From the NCBI GenBank assembly GCA_041396125.1, contig JAWKZG010000003.1:248001-312000 (forward strand): a DNA stretch of 64,000 nt, written 5' to 3'. The notes beneath the pieces were generated by a model, which worked only from the letters and a program-made list of their open reading frames with translations, made no database searches and had not been told where the DNA came from. Position numbers and translations under genes: made by a program. The first letter of the stretch is position 1; every line of letters begins with the position of its first letter. Below are positions 43,765-53,849 of the stretch, piece by piece. This DNA comes from JAWKZG01 sp041396125. Its GTDB lineage: Bacteria > Pseudomonadota > Gammaproteobacteria > Competibacterales > Competibacteraceae.

Positions 43765-44876
43765 ATGTCCGGCAATACCTTTGGAAAATTATTCACTCTG
43801 ACCAGTTTTGGCGAAAGCCATGGCCCGGCGCTCGGCGCTGTCGTTGACGGCTGCCCGCCCGGTCTGGAACTGTCCGAAGCCGATCTGCAGCGCGATCTTG
43901 ACCGCCGTCGACCCGGCCAGAACCGTCATACCACCCAGCGGCGGGAACCCGATACGGTGAAAATTCTGTCCGGTGTCTTCGAGGGCAAAACCACTGGCAC
44001 ACCAATCGGATTACTGATCGAGAATGTCGATCAGCGCTCCAAAGACTACAGCGAGATCATGGATCGGTTCCGGCCTGGCCATGCTGATTACACTTATCAT
44101 CATAAATACGGCTTGCGTGATTATCGTGGCGGTGGCCGTTCTTCGGCACGCGAGACCGCGATGCGGGTAGCCGCCGGTGCGATTGCAAAAAAATACCTGT
44201 ATGAGCGTTATGGAATTGTCATTCGTGGTTACCTGGCACAGCTTGGTCCACTTAAACCAACGCGCATCGACTGGACGGGAGTGTATGACAATCCGTTTTT
44301 CTGTCCTGACCCGGATCTGGTGCCAGAACTGGAAGCCTTCATGGACCGTTTGCGCAAAGCCGGCGATTCCATCGGTGCCAAAATTACGGTCACGGCCAGC
44401 AGTGTACCTGCAGGCTGGGGTGAGCCGATCTTCGACCGCCTGGACGCCGAGATTGCCCATGCCCTGATGAGTATTAACGCGGTTAAGGGCGTTGAAATCG
44501 GGGCAGGCTTTGCGGCAGCGGAACAGTACGGCACCGAGCACCGCGACGAAATGACCCCGAATGGTTTTCTGAGTAATAACGCTGGCGGCATATTGGGGGG
44601 ATTTCCAGCGGTCAGGATATCGTCGCCAGTATGGCACTGAAACCAACTTCCAGTATCCGTTTACCGGGCCGCAGCATTGATCTGCAGGGTCAGCCGGTAG
44701 AGGTGGTCACCAAAGGTCGCCATGACCCCTGCGTGGGCATCCGCGCCACCCCGATTGCAGAAGCGATGCTGGCACTGGTACTAATGGATCATTGCCTGCG
44801 TCAGCGGGCCCAGAATCTTGATGTCCAGGTCAATACCCCGCAGATCCCCGGCCAGGCGACCACCGATTCGGAGTGA
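43765..44876 (+). CDS. aroC: Chorismate synthase, split by a one-base deletion
   Basis: AroC makes chorismate from EPSP using reduced FMN. 'LFTLTSFGESHGPALGAVVDGCPPG' at about residues 6-30, 'RRPGQN', 'DYRGGGRSSARETAMRVAAGAIAKKYL' and 'EHRDEM' are family signatures. The frame breaks at the G run 44595-44600. A seventh G gives 'NAGGILGGISSGQDIVASMALKPTSSI' and the rest of the enzyme ('RHDPCVGIRATPIAEAMLALVLMDH') in the other frame to the stop at 44876. This gene is needed for all aromatic amino acids, so a real null allele is unlikely and a sequencing error is the better reading. The total is about 370 residues. Confidence 0.92.
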
Positions 44877-46030
44877 GCGCGACGACGCTTCCGCTGTCAG
44901 CCCGGCTGGCGGGGTTTTATTTCTTTTTTTTCGCCCTGACCGGCATCACACTGCCGTACTGGAGCCCTTATCTGCTGGCGCGCGGGTTCAACCCGGCCGA
45001 GATCGGTCTGCTGCTGGCGCTAGGCATGAGCACCAAGCTGTTCGCACCTTATTTATGGGGTGCGTTGGCAGACCGCAGCAAACGCCGTATGGCCATCGTG
45101 CGGCTGGCCTGCCTCTGTGCTCTGATCAGCTTCAGCGCCGTCTACTGGCTACCCGTCGGGCTGCTCGGCTGGGGCCTGCTAATGTTTGTTTTCCAGTTTT
45201 TCTGGAACGCGACTCTGCCTCAGTTCGAAGTCACCACACTGAATCATCTTGGCACCCGCTCACACCGTTACAGCTGGATTCGGCTATGGGGCTCAGTGGG
45301 TTTTATTCTGAGTGCGATGGCGTTGGGATTCGCGCTGGAGCATTATGGTATCGAGCTGGTGCCGCATCTGATGCTGATCTTGTTTGCAGGCTTGCTGGCG
45401 GTCAGTTTTTTGATCCCGGAAGCGCCTGACAGAACTGTCTCTGCGCCCGGCACAACGCTGTTTCATATTCTGCGCCAACCGGCAGTACTGGCGTTTCTGC
45501 TGGTCTGCCTGCTGCTACAGGCCAGTCATGGCCCCTACTATACATTTTTTACTATTCAAGCCGAGGCAGTCGGTTATTCCGGCGGTATGATCGGTTTTTT
45601 CTGGGCCCTGGGTGTCATTGCCGAAGTCGGGATTTTTATCGCAGCACCAGCCTTGCTGCTCCAATTCGGTGCCCGTAATTTATTGCTGCTGACTCTGTTG
45701 CTAACTGCACTGCGCTGGTTGATAACGGCGTTTTTCATTACCTCATTACCGCTGTTACTGCTGGCGCAAAGTCTGCACGGATTCAGTTTCGGGCTGTATC
45801 ATGCAGTCGCCATGACGCTGGTACACCGCTATTTCACCGGTGCCTATCAAGGCCGCGGGCAAGCCTTGCTCAGTAGTTTTGGATTTGGCCTGGGTGGGGC
45901 TTTGGGCAGTTTTCTAGCCGGCCAAAGCTGGCAGTTGATCGGCCCGGCTTCCAGTTATCAATGGAGTTATCTGTGGGCGGCAGCCAGTGCCCTGATCGCC
46001 TGGCTGATTGCCTGGCGCTGGCTGCATTAA
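44873..46030 (+). CDS. MFS transporter of the 3-phenylpropionate permease-like (MFS_1_like) group
   Basis: This 385-residue inner-membrane transporter has about 12 membrane segments. The first block 'RLAGFYFFFFALTGITLPYWSPYLLARGFNPAEIGLLLALG' and the loop 'LWGALADRSKRRMAIV' are typical of the LacY-related PF12832 group that includes HcaT. The GTG start overlaps the aroC stop (GTGA). Gammaproteobacteria often carry a transporter of this group beside aroC. The substrate is unknown, and the 3-phenylpropionate name should not be taken as its function. Confidence 0.8.
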   Translation: MSATTLPLSARLAGFYFFFFALTGITLPYWSPYLLARGFNPAEIGLLLALGMSTKLFAPYLWGALADRSKRRMAIVRLACLCALISFSAVYWLPVGLLGWGLLMFVFQFFWNATLPQFEVTTLNHLGTRSHRYSWIRLWGSVGFILSAMALGFALEHYGIELVPHLMLILFAGLLAVSFLIPEAPDRTVSAPGTTLFHILRQPAVLAFLLVCLLLQASHGPYYTFFTIQAEAVGYSGGMIGFFWALGVIAEVGIFIAAPALLLQFGARNLLLLTLLLTALRWLITAFFITSLPLLLLAQSLHGFSFGLYHAVAMTLVHRYFTGAYQGRGQALLSSFGFGLGGALGSFLAGQSWQLIGPASSYQWSYLWAAASALIAWLIAWRWLH

Positions 46031-46116
46031 CCGTTGCATTAAACCCTGGCAAGACTTACCGGCAAGCCAGCGGCAATGCGCTACAATGCCCCGAAAAACC
46101 ACCTGCAGGAGGCTTC

Positions 46117-46640
46117 ATGAGTCGCATCGAACTGATCAGTGGCGACATCACCCGACTTAAAGTAGATGCCATTGTCAACGCAGCCAACGAAACCTTGCTC
46201 GGTGGTGGCGGTGTTGACGGCGCAATCCATCGTGCGGCTGGTCCCGAACTGTTACGCGAATGCCGCACTCTGGGCGGTTGCCCGACCGGACAGGCCCGGC
46301 TCACCAAGGGCTATCAACTGCCGGCAGCAGCAGTATGTCATCCATACCGTGGGACCGGTCTGGCGCGGTGGCCAGTACGGCGAACCGGCCTTATTGGCCG
46401 ACTGCTACCGTAACAGTCTGGCGCTGGCGCTCAGCATAGCGTGCAAACCATTGCGTTTCCCGCTATCAGCTGCGGTGTCTACGGCTATCCGGTTGAGGAC
46501 GCGGCACATATCGCGCTTTACACGAAGTCAGCACCTTTCTGGCTACACATGAACAGCTTCACAAAGTACTGCTGTGCTGCTTCAGCGAGTCAGTACTGAA
46601 CATTTATCAACAGGTTTATCAGCGAAAATTCGACAATTGA
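46117..46640 (+). CDS. Macro-domain protein (O-acetyl-ADP-ribose deacetylase type), three frame breaks
   Basis: Macro-domain hydrolases bind ADP-ribose and its derivatives. ATG 46117 has a GCAGGAGG site upstream. The start 'IELISGDITRLKVDAIVNAANETLLGGGGVDGAIHRAAG' is the family's N-terminus. The frame then breaks near 46325 ('QYVIHTVGPVWRGGQYGEPALLADCYRNSL' follows), near 46435 ('VQTIAFPAISCGVYGYPVEDAAHIAL') and near 46520 ('EVSTFLATHEQLHKVLLCCFSE', then the stop). Joined, they give about 173 residues in correct order, as in E. coli YmdB (177). Whether the breaks are errors or decay cannot be decided from this sequence. Confidence 0.82.
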
Positions 46641-46642
46641 TT

Positions 46643-47110
46643 ATGAGCGATACAATTACTGTCAGGCGGGCTGTTTTTAATGATCTTGCCACGATTGTGG
46701 CTTTCAATCAGGCGATGGCCTCGGAAACCGAAGACCGGATGTTACCGGAAGAGACGATCAAGGCGGGGGTGGAAGGGTTGTTTTATTCGCCCCAGTACGG
46801 CTTTTACATGGTGGCGTGCGACCAAAATGAAGTCGTTGGCTCGCTACTGGTGACCTTTGAATGGAGTGATTGGCGGAACGGTATTATCTGGTGGATTCAG
46901 AGCGTTTATATCAAACCGCAGTGGCGACGGCGCGGCATTTACCGCAAGCTTTACAAACATGTAAAAACCCTGGCCGCAGCGCAGGGCTCGGTACGCGGCT
47001 TCCGGCTTTATGTCGAGAAAGAAAACCATACCGCGCAGCACACTTATGCCAGCCTGGGTATGCAGGAATCGAATTATCTGCTCTATGAAGAAATGCTCAA
47101 CGAGCATTAG
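46643..47110 (+). CDS. GNAT-family N-acetyltransferase
   Basis: This is a 155-residue single-domain GNAT protein. The fold is seen from 'ITVRRAVFNDLATIVAFNQAMA' through 'VVGSLLVTFEWSDWRNGIIWWIQSVYIKPQWRRRGIYRKLY' to 'RLYVEKENHTAQHTYASLGM'. The acetyl-CoA loop is QWRRRGIYRKL, close to the consensus Q/RxxGxG/A. ATG 46643 is 2 bases after the macro-domain stop, so the two probably share a transcript. The substrate is not known. The 'SETEDRMLPEETIKAGV' N-terminal block is common in a bacterial subgroup. Confidence 0.85.
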   Translation: MSDTITVRRAVFNDLATIVAFNQAMASETEDRMLPEETIKAGVEGLFYSPQYGFYMVACDQNEVVGSLLVTFEWSDWRNGIIWWIQSVYIKPQWRRRGIYRKLYKHVKTLAAAQGSVRGFRLYVEKENHTAQHTYASLGMQESNYLLYEEMLNEH

Positions 47111-47130
47111 CCGCACCTGCGAAGACGGCT

Positions 47131-48741
47131 TCAATAGCGCAATGAAATAATGTGATAACTGCGATCAGTCCGCTCCAACAGAAACTCGATCCAGCCGCTC
47201 TGCACAGAGCGGTCACCATTGGTTTCCTGTAAGACACTGTGTATTGGCCTTGTGACAGCGCTGGGTACCGATAGCGCGACCGCTCAGGTCCTGCAATTGT
47301 AAACGACGCTGGCGAGTCTGACTGAACCAGTCCTGGTAGACCTGCTGGATATGGGCACGCCCTGCAATCGATTCTCCGTCGCGAGCGGACTGAATAAGTC
47401 CGCATAGGCCAGGGTATCACCGCGATCAACACCGTATATTGAGCCAGAAATGCCTGAAAATTACTACAGGCTGCCAGCCCGTCCGGCTGGAGGCGGGATG
47501 TAGACGCCATGGACCCAAAGTGCTGCTACGCCAGACACCTCGTAATTACCCGGCACCGGCTTTTCCCGCGCAACCTTGGGTATTGAAGCAGGCTTCGATT
47601 GAGAGATCTGCCCTGCCGGTTGCTGCTGTGCTTCAGACTCACTTTGCGGTACCTGAGCTGGCAGATGACGCATTGGAGTTGTCCCCGACCGAGCCGTGTT
47701 AATCATGTCCGAGCGACCGGGTTTAACAACGTCCTGGAACAACGCTGGTTCATCAGGCAGCAAAGCTGCCACTGTTGCAAGCGCGGGAGCTAATTCATCC
47801 GGCTGGGATGCAGCTATAAAAACAGGTTCTGGCTCCAAATCGCGAGCGCTGCTTTCAGGTGCGCCGCTTACCGCTACAGGGCCTAAATCAAAAAATCCTG
47901 GCTGCGGGCTGGCACTATCGAGTTCCGCCTCGATAGCTCTGACTGTCCCTGCTGTAAGATAGCTGGCATCGGTCTTGGCGGCGGCAAAAAGTGATAAAGG
48001 TGAAGGGGGTACCCGTGTTTGCTGTTCTGTCTCTTCGACCGCTGTCGCAAACGGCTCGATTGAGGCCTGTAAACGCCCCGCAGGCGGCTTGTTAAGATAA
48101 TACAGATAGCCCAGAAACCCGAAGCACAACACAAATAAAGCTGTAAAAAAGCGCTTTTCAAAAGACCGGCCAGCCCCCAGCATGCTACGCAGTCGCAGCG
48201 CTAATGTGGTACCTGAGGACAGCTCGATATTGACCGGCGTCATGCGGGGCTTAGCCGGGCGAACGCGTTGAGTAGTCACTCGGGAGGAGGATGGCCCAGG
48301 GGTTGACCCAGGAGGCGGCCCAGGGGTAACCGGTGGTGCAGTTTTGTTTTTAAGCGCGTTATACGCGCTATTGAGCTGCTCGGTACGCTCAGTTAACCAC
48401 TGCTGATGATCAGGTTGCCGATCCGGATGAAACGCCTGGATCAGGCGTCGGTAACGCAAGCGTACAGTTTTGGCACTGGCATCAGCAGGCAAACCCAGGA
48501 CTTCGTGCGGGGCCCGGTTGATACCGAATAAATGCTGATCGATCAGTTCCAACGCCCGCTGCAAAGCAACGGTCTGTGCCACACCATGCAATTTCAGGCG
48601 CGCTGTCAACTCGCCTTCAGGCCCACCTTTATTGAGCCAGACCAGCAGTTCATCAAGATGATCTGCGAACTCTGGTCCAACGCGCTGTTGCATGATAGCC
48701 CGGAGTAAAATACTCGGCCCGTCCGAACCTATGATCGTCAT
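47131..48741 (-). CDS. Membrane J-domain protein with a C-terminal NTF2/SnoaL-like domain, several frame breaks near the 3' end
   Basis: The first 425 residues read through: a helical N-terminal part, a J-domain (about 78-135) with HPD at 105-107 ('RLIQAFHPDRQ'), a Pro-rich linker, one membrane segment (about 198-216) and a long low-complexity region. The open frame then ends, but the next 330 bases on the same strand encode, over changing frames, 'FQAFLAQYT', 'GDTLAYADLFSPLA', 'GESIAGRAHIQQVYQDWFSQT', 'RRLQLQDLSGRAIG' and 'VQSGWIEFLLERTDRSYHIISLRY'. This is the pattern of NTF2/SnoaL-like domains. I therefore place the stop at 47131-47133, with breaks near 47470, 47425, 47375 and 47225, giving about 535 residues. 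It overlaps the upstream gene by ATGA and is last in the EPS operon. A role in polysaccharide assembly is inference. Confidence 0.65.
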
Positions 48742-49976
48742 TCAGCGGGGACCTCCGCCACAAGCGTCAAATCATCCAGCCACACTTTGCCTGCAATCTT
48801 ATTATCCAGTGCATTGGTCGCTCTGCGCCGCACCCGCAGCTCTAGCAGACGTACGCCATCGGGTACATCCACCAGCAACTCGAACGGTTCCCAGGGCCAG
48901 GTTCCGTAGCGCGGCCTCGAGGCTACCGCAAGGCGCTGTGCTGGGTGCAGACTGACCAACTCCAGATACACCCCTGAGCGGGTCGAAACATCATACGCTT
49001 TCCAATAACCACGCAAGCGATAGCGTTTCCCCGCAGTAATGATTATGCGCTGCCGCAGATCTGAAAAATTGACGTTCTCGCTACCCGTAAATTGAATCAG
49101 CACGCTATATTGGCCAGTGTAGTGTTCGCGCCGCTCGCGTTGTATGCGAAATCCGGCTCGTTCACGGTAGCGCCATCCCAGACCACCGTTTATTAACGGC
49201 TGCTCAAAATCGCCATTATAAAGATCACCCGTGGCATCGGTTAAAATCGCCCAGGCTGCAGCCGCCTCATCGTACAGTTCTGCATCCAGCAGGAAATCGA
49301 CATAGGGCAGCAGGACAGTGTGTTCCTGCCGGGCGGACTCCGGTATACGGTGCCAAACCACACGAGCCAGATCCGCATCCTGCAAGCGCTGCGCTATTGA
49401 CAATAATTGCTGGTAATAAGTCAAAGGGGCACTAGCACGGGTATTGACCGATGCCAGCAAATGCTCCACCCAGCTTGCCTTTTCGGCTTGCAGCCGACGT
49501 GCCAGCGCAATAACCTGCAGGCCGTCCTGAGGCACTGCAAGCCAGTATGCTGCCAGCGTATCGAGGGCGGGTTTGCTCTGTCCCAGCCCAATCAGCAACA
49601 ACGCCAGGCGCCATAAAAAAACTGACCGTTGCGGCCACAAGGCACGAGCATATTCAAGATAGCGTACCGCGTCCGGCAACTGGCCCTGCCGCTGTGCCAG
49701 CTCCGCCAGATCGAGCCAGGCGGGCGCATCCAAAGGACGTTCCTGCAACGACTGTTGCAGTAAACGCTCAACCAACTCGGGGGAATACTGTGCTTGCGCC
49801 AGCAGATTGCGGGCCTGGATGAGCGCTACCTCGCCGACGGGCAACAGCGCGGACGCCAGGGGAGCACGGGACGGCAGCGTATCCCACTGTTGCTCAGAGC
49901 GCCAGGCCAGAGTTCCTGCATAGAGCCAGCCCAGCGCTATTCCCAACACCATAAGCAAAACAAAAATACGCCGCAC
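48738..49976 (-). CDS. EPS-locus protein with TPR-like repeats and a C-terminal carbohydrate-binding-like domain
   Basis: This 412-residue protein has an N-terminal membrane anchor (about residues 3-21) and a periplasmic helical region. The region has TPR-like units such as 'APAWLDLAELAQRQGQLPDAVRYLEYARALWPQ' and runs to about residue 245. From about residue 250 ('LYNGDFEQPLINGGLGWRYRERAGF') a beta-sandwich follows that resembles galactose-binding or CBM-type folds ('YSVLIQFTGSENVNFSDLRQRI', 'YRLRGYWKAYD', 'KVWLDDLTLV'). It may grip the growing or exported polysaccharide, but this is inference. It lies between wzc and the J-domain gene. Confidence 0.65.
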   Translation of the reverse strand: MRRIFVLLMVLGIALGWLYAGTLAWRSEQQWDTLPSRAPLASALLPVGEVALIQARNLLAQAQYSPELVERLLQQSLQERPLDAPAWLDLAELAQRQGQLPDAVRYLEYARALWPQRSVFLWRLALLLIGLGQSKPALDTLAAYWLAVPQDGLQVIALARRLQAEKASWVEHLLASVNTRASAPLTYYQQLLSIAQRLQDADLARVVWHRIPESARQEHTVLLPYVDFLLDAELYDEAAAAWAILTDATGDLYNGDFEQPLINGGLGWRYRERAGFRIQRERREHYTGQYSVLIQFTGSENVNFSDLRQRIIITAGKRYRLRGYWKAYDVSTRSGVYLELVSLHPAQRLAVASRPRYGTWPWEPFELLVDVPDGVRLLELRVRRRATNALDNKIAGKVWLDDLTLVAEVPAE

Positions 49977-50087
49977 CCGATTACAACCTCTTTTTTATTG
50001 ACTGGTACAGCGCGGTCAGGAACAGAACACGGCGGTTTTCATGCGTTACGGATCACAGCAACTATTCTTGTCGAGGGGCTTTTGCTA

Positions 50088-52413
50088 TCAGGCGGCCCGA
50101 TCAATCAGCTGCTGTTCAGTGCCATAGCTGTAATAATAACGGCTGTAATAACCATATTCACTGCTATCCGGCTCGATCTGATTCAGTACTACCCCCGTCA
50201 TTGGCGCATTAACATTCCGCAGCCGCTTAACCGCTTCACGCAGTGCGCCTTTGCTGACCTTGCCCGCAGCGATAACCATCAGTACCCCTTTCACCTTTGT
50301 GCTGAGCACGATCGGGTCGGCCAAACCCATGACCGGAGAACTGTCGATCAGCACATAATCGTATTTGTCGGCCAGCTCTTCCAGTAAATGATCCATGGTT
50401 GAGGAACTTAGCAATTCGGCCGGATTGGGCGGTGCGGTACCCGAGGTCAACAGCGTAAGATGCTCAACGCCGGTGTTCTCTGCCAGGTGCAGTTCGCCTT
50501 TGACCAGATAATCAGTCAGGCCAGGGCCGCGCGGGCACCGAAACACCTTATGCAAACGCGGCGCACGCAGATCGGCATCAACCAGTAATACGGACGCTCC
50601 CGACTGTGCCAATACAATACTCAGATTGACAGCCGTTGTAGTTTTACCTTCGTCAGGCGCAGAACTGGTAATTGCCAGTGTTTTTGGCAACCCGCCGACA
50701 TTGGAAAACATCAGACTGGTGCGAATCGAGCGCATCGCTTCGACCAGGTCTTTCTCCCGCATCTGGTGTGCCAGCAAGTCCAGTGAAACATTGGCTGGCA
50801 GCGCTTTGACATCCACTTTTGGAACCAGTCCCAGACTGGGCAAATGCAACAGACGCTCGACTTCCTCGGAGGTGCGCACGGTGTTGTCCAGAAAGGCCAG
50901 CAGAAAAGCCAGGCCAGTGCCACCCATCAGGCCCAATACCAGAGCAATCATCATATTGCGTGGCAAAGAGGAGCTTAAACGGGGTAGCGGGAATGACGGC
51001 TCTATCGATAACGGAGACATTATCCAGCTCCATCCCCGACGCGACACCGACTTCCTTCATGCGCTCCAGCAACCCGCTGTAGGTTCTTTATTGGTTTTCC
51101 ATTCGCGTTTTCAGGATATTGTACTGAATCGCCCGATCCTGCAGTTCCAGCAACTGGGTTTTTGTTGATCGACCGCCTGTTCCAACAGTTTTTCTCTATC
51201 CAGCAGCTGCTCGTAGCGCACTTGCAAGCTGGTTTTAATATTATTGACTTCCGCGTTCCAGGGTTGCGCGAATATCCCCGATCTGCTTGCTGATCTGCTG
51301 TAATTTCGGGTATTTGGATTTGTAGATCTGACTCAGGCGCGCATGCTCACTGCGCAAGGCTGTAAATTCGCCTTCAGAGTCCGAATCAGCTCATTTTCAA
51401 GCACGCTAGGTAATGTATCGATATCGGACATGCTGAGCCTGACGGTATAAAGACTCGGCTGAAATACGCTCATTTTTGACTTCTGTCAGGCTCTGATTGA
51501 GGTCTTGTACCCGCGTCGCGATGATATTATTTTTATCTTCAAGATCAACCACCTGATTGGTACGGGCAAATTCGTTCAACTCTTTTTCCGACGTTTCCAG
51601 ACGCGCCTGCATGCGCTTGATTTCGCTTTCCAGATAGGCTTTGGCGCTACCGCTAGACTGGAAACGTTTTTCGCCACTCAAGCGGATATACTCTTCGATC
51701 ACAGCATTGCTGATGGCTGCAGCCAGCACCGGATTGGTGCTCTCGTAGCTCACCTCAAACAGATTGGAATCCCGCACCGGCAATATTGACAACCCTCCCA
51801 ACACTCTGCCGACCAGTTGTTTTGGTGCAGGAGCCAGACCGCTTTCCAGCAGCGGATCTGTTTGCTCGGCAAAGGCGAGTTGTGCGGTGCTCTGCTGGTC
51901 TGTCAAAAGTGCGCGCAAGCCCGCCAACAAGGGACTCAACCAAGTGTCTGCAATCTGCCGCAGACCACTGATCAGGCCGCGCTCGTCTTGCGCACCGATA
52001 AACAGCGCATTGGACTCCAGATTCAGCCTTTCAACCACCGCCTGCGCAACCGATTCACTCTGAATAATGCGGGCCTGGGTCTGCTGATAGGTGCGGGGAT
52101 TAACGTCAACTTCGTCGACATTCTGAAAGCGCACGATACTGCGTTGTTGGGGGTCAACCTCAATCACAGCGGTAGCTTTGTAAACCGGTCGCATCATCAG
52201 GGTGGCAGCCAGCGTTGTGATCAGTACAATTGTCGTAAATAGCAGGATGGTACGGCGGTATTTGGCAATAATCCGCCAGATTTCTTTAAGATCCAGCCCA
52301 TCATCATCCATTTCCTCGCCTGGGTATCCATACGGCATAGCCAATGCGTTATCCGACGCATAAGCTTGCGGCAAGTTGCGGTCGGCACGGTCCAAGTCGG
52401 GCAATTTATCCAT
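50088..52413 (-). CDS. wzc: Polysaccharide co-polymerase/tyrosine autokinase (Wzc type), several frame breaks
   Basis: Wzc controls chain length and export of capsule or EPS. The N-terminal Wzz part (52413 to about 51420) has a cytoplasmic head, a membrane segment ('ILLFTTIVLITTLAATLMM') and a long periplasmic coiled-coil region. From about 51425 to 51020 the coding potential hops between frames; 'LPSVLENELIRTL', 'LSQIYKSKYPKLQQISKQIGDIRATLER', 'SLQVRYEQLLDREKLLEQAVD' and 'LLERMKEVGVASGMELDNVSVID' appear in order, as in normal family members. The C-terminal BY-kinase reads cleanly: Walker A 'SAPDEGKTTTAV', Walker A' 'VLLVDADLRAP', 'VLIDSSPV' and a tyrosine-rich tail (YGYYSRYYYSYG). The total is about 770 residues. 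CpsB (54920-55708) is the likely phosphatase. Confidence 0.88.
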
Positions 52414-52504
52414 TTAGCGATACACTTTTAGCAAAATACAAAAGAAATGGTGTTTTTAAACTTATCGACCATATTGCAAACTGAAACAGCTTGTCAGTGC
52501 TATA

Positions 52505-53590
52505 TCAAGCGCTGCCTAGATGCCATAGCCGACGCTGAAAATACCGGTCAGAACCATTCCAGAATGCGGCGAAGCCGCGCTTGAAACTGCTGTGTCCAAC
52601 CACAACAATATCGCCATCACGAATAAGCACCTCAGGCGCACGATTTTCACGCACAGCGGCCACATCGACAGGAATTACCTGGGACGTTCCATCATCCCGA
52701 CGGATAATGCGGACTTCCTCATCAACCGCCTCCCATAACATCCCCTGGGCCATTGCCACCGCTTTCAACACGTCCATTTCACCCTGAATCGGATAAGAAC
52801 CTGGCGTTTTGACCGAACCTTCAACGAAAAACACACCAGCTTTAGGCACAAAAACGCTGTCGCCGCCCCGCAGCACCAAAGCGCGTTGGACTTTTTCATC
52901 GTTCCGCAGATCACGCAAATCAACCAACAGATTCTGCGGTACAGCCTGACCGGTCGCCGGATCGACTTCGCGTATCTGTACGTTGACTTTATAGCCGGCA
53001 TTCTCGGTTAGACCACCCGCCAACGTCAGCATCTCAACCAGTGAACGCGGCCGGGTCAGCGGATAGATCCCCGGGCTTTTAACCTCGCCGGCGACGGTGA
53101 TTTCCTGGGAGCGGTATTCATCAATGAAAATCGAGACTTTGGGATCATGTAAATATTCGCCCAGCCGCTGCGCCAGAATAGCTTCAGCATCACCGACTGT
53201 TTTACCCCCCAGTCGCACTTGACCGAGCAAAGGCAACGCGACTGAACCCTGCCCCTCGATGCGGGTTTTGAACTGGCGTAATTCCTCTACCTGGAACGCA
53301 TCGACCGTAATGATATCGCCGATGCCCAGGCGATATTCATAATCGCCGGCAGTAACGGGAGCCTGTGCCGATAAACTGGCCAAACGCCGGTTGAAGGTAT
53401 CCACATCATTCGAGCGTGCATTGGCTTCAGCAGCGGCGATGATTTGATTCAGCTCGCTACTCTCTTCAGCTGCCGCCACAATGGGATCAGCTGCATCATT
53501 GACAGTTGCAGAAGAGCCTGATGGAAGATTCGTACAACCCGCTACTAAGGCCAGGCAGCATAGTAGTGCGATACATCGTTGCATGTTCAT
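52505..53590 (-). CDS. wza: Polysaccharide export outer-membrane lipoprotein Wza
   Basis: Wza forms the outer-membrane channel for the polysaccharide. A lipoprotein signal ends at LVAGC, with the lipid-bearing cysteine at residue 19 counted from ATG 53590. In the mature part are the Poly_export domain ('YRLGIGDIITVDAFQVEELRQFKTRI', 'GSVALPLLGQVRLGGKTVGDAEAILA') and two SLBB-type repeats ('ITVAGEVKSPGIYPLTRPRSLVEML', 'VFVEGSVKTPGSYPIQGEMDVLKAVA'). An in-frame start at 53629 would place extra residues before the signal peptide, so I prefer 53590. There are 361 residues, close to family length. It lies between a FecR-like gene and wzc. Confidence 0.9.
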   Translation of the reverse strand: MNMQRCIALLCCLALVAGCTNLPSGSSATVNDAADPIVAAAEESSELNQIIAAAEANARSNDVDTFNRRLASLSAQAPVTAGDYEYRLGIGDIITVDAFQVEELRQFKTRIEGQGSVALPLLGQVRLGGKTVGDAEAILAQRLGEYLHDPKVSIFIDEYRSQEITVAGEVKSPGIYPLTRPRSLVEMLTLAGGLTENAGYKVNVQIREVDPATGQAVPQNLLVDLRDLRNDEKVQRALVLRGGDSVFVPKAGVFFVEGSVKTPGSYPIQGEMDVLKAVAMAQGMLWEAVDEEVRIIRRDDGTSQVIPVDVAAVRENRAPEVLIRDGDIVVVGHSSFKRGFAAFWNGSDRYFQRRLWHLGSA

Positions 53591-53751
53591 GCTGATTATA
53601 GTCTCGTGATAAACGCGTAACTCACGCATTAATAAAGATCGATCGTCGACAGCCCAAAGAAAAAATGATTGCTGGCGGAAACACGGGTCAGCAATGCTGT
53701 TTTAAACAGGCACTCTGGCAGAATTGAAATAGTACTTTATGCAAAACTAGA

Positions 53752-53794
53752 AAAGCGCCTTACTGATCAGTTTTAAACTGATTGAAGGCGCTTT
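53752..53794 (-). terminator. Intrinsic terminator before wza, on the minus strand
   Basis: AAAGCGCCTT (53752-53761) and AAGGCGCTTT (53785-53794) form the outer stem, and ATCAGTTTTAAACTGAT (53766-53782) is a palindrome inside it. On the minus strand the stem runs into TTTTCTAGTTTTG. It separates the FecR-like gene from wza. Confidence 0.65.
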
Positions 53795-53849
53795 ATGAAA
53801 AGCAAATTCGCTAACAATCAAGAAGCGTTTATAAAAAATTAAAGCGCCC

